Origin: Xylaria sp. FL1777 | Lineage: Eukaryota; Ascomycota; Sordariomycetes; Xylariales; Xylariaceae | Assembly: GCA_022578965.1 (NCBI GenBank) | Contig: MU400851.1 | Span: forward strand, 1 to 31,835 | DNA: 31,835 nucleotides | Reading direction: 5' to 3' | Part shown: positions 30,711 to 31,835 of the stretch, in pieces | Position numbering within the stretch: the stretch's first letter is position 1 | Layout: every line of letters begins with the position of its first letter | Made by a program: the position numbers and the translations under genes | The notes under the pieces: model-generated | Seen by the model: only the letters and a program-made list of their open reading frames with translations | Database searches by the model: none | What the model was told of the DNA's origin: nothing

Positions 30711-31835
30711 AAAGATTAATATTTATATATTTTTAAGCTTTATTTTATATTTATTTTAATTATTAAAGTTTTTTTAATTTTAAGTACTATTAATAATTTT
30801 TTAGCTTAAAAAAATTAATAAAAAACTTTAATTATTTATTAAAGCTTATATAGCTATATATTATTTTTATATTAATAAAAATATTTAAGCTATATTTATA
30901 ATTAATATATAACTTTAAGTTATAATTAAAAAAGCAAAAAAAGCTATAGTAAATAAAAAAGCTAAAAGTTTTATATAAATAAGCTAATTAAAAAATATTT
31001 ATATAACTTTTAAAAGTTAATATTATTATATATTTAATAGTTAAAAGTTTTAATAAAATTTTAATGTTTAATACTTAATAAAATTATTTAATTACTTTAT
31101 TTTTTTATAATATATGTTTTTTAACTTTTATAGTTTTATATTTATAATTTTATATTATTATTTTTAATATTTTATTATATTATGCTTTATTTTAAAGTTT
31201 ATAAATATAAACTTATAATAAGTAGCTTTTTTAAAATTATAAATAATAAATAGCTTTATAATAAATATTTTAGTTTTTGCTTTATAATTATAATAAACTT
31301 TTTTTAGCTTAAAAAAAAGCTAATATTAATGTTTAGCTATTTTTACTTTATGTTTAAAAGCTTTTATTTTTATATTTTTATAGCTATTTATAATTTAATT
31401 AGTTTTTTAGTTATATTATAATAATTAAGCCTTTTTATATTTAAAACTTATTTAGTTATTTTATATGTTTTTTTTAAGTTATATAATAACTAGTAGTTTA
31501 ATTAAAAATTTGTTTGCTTTTTTAATATACTATAAATAAAATTATAATAATAATTTAATTAAAATTTATTATTATAATAATTTTAAAATAAATAAATAAA
31601 ATAATATATAAAAATTTTTTTTATTATTTATTTATAATATATTTATATAAAATATAAATTATTAATAAAAATAATTAATAATTTTAATTTATTTATTTAT
31701 ATAATTTTTAAATTATTAAATTTATATATATAATAATTTTATTTTTATAATAAATTTTTTATATTTTATTAATAATATTTATAATAAATTTTAAATAATA
31801 TATTTATTATTTTTATTATTATTATTTATTTATAA
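30711..31835. other. Extreme AT-rich block, no genes
   Basis: Composition collapses after the interstitial telomere repeat. The few remaining C and G occur largely as AGCT, GCTT, ACTT and TGTT. From 31531 to the end (305 bases) there is no G or C at all. TGA and TGG triplets are not seen. This fits DNA driven to saturation by CpA-to-TpA mutation over many cycles, as in AT isochores of RIP-competent fungi. No coding frame, repeat unit or RNA gene can be supported. Confidence 0.75.

Noticed and set aside
1..31835. tRNA, rRNA or spliceosomal RNA genes
   Set aside because: No cloverleaf with A and B boxes or conserved rRNA core was noticed by eye; a covariance-model search would be decisive.

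Overview
The window looks like one end of a filamentous ascomycete (Pezizomycotina) chromosome. It opens with a telomeric TAACCCTAA on the C-rich strand. It has no long intact gene (longest open frame 118 codons), yet it holds recognisable protein relics broken mainly by TAA/TAG codons where Gln codons are expected. That is the signature of repeat-induced point mutation (RIP, CpA to TpA). No tRNA, rRNA, CRISPR array or bacterial operon was seen.

Layout. 1-1203: telomere tip, then a nearly G-free T/C/A minisatellite. 1204-3080: a 28-bp tandem array split by a 1,545-bp TG...CA element (1368-2912) with a 5-bp target duplication; the element carries a dead Zn2Cys6/coiled-coil gene. 3600-4623 (-): relics, including a FAR1/MULE DNA-binding domain. 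6400-8071 (+): an almost complete pogo-family (DDE_1/CENP-B-like) transposase fossil, colinear over about 545 codons. 8600-9110 (-) and 13030-13350 (-): two cysteine-rich relics resembling the N- and C-terminal regions of fungal telomere-linked RecQ-like helicases (TLH), apparently two copies, both reading toward the telomere. 10380-23400: degenerate minus-strand coding fragments mixed with about ten small tandem arrays (periods 45, 50, 57, 60, 66, 80 and about 100 bp). 25500-28680 (-): a very long fossil frame of about 1,060 codons with no family I recognise. 29164-29240: a near-perfect 77-bp hairpin. 30689-30701: an interstitial telomeric repeat in the same orientation as the chromosome end. 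From 30711 on: extremely AT-rich DNA, the last 305 bases with no G or C.

Interpretation. The interval between the terminal and interstitial telomere repeats appears to be a subtelomeric block added outside an older, more heavily mutated end. Its genes are transposon or subtelomere genes silenced by point mutation rather than by deletion, so reading frames survive and can be read through the stops. Family names come from motif recognition by eye; no database search was possible.
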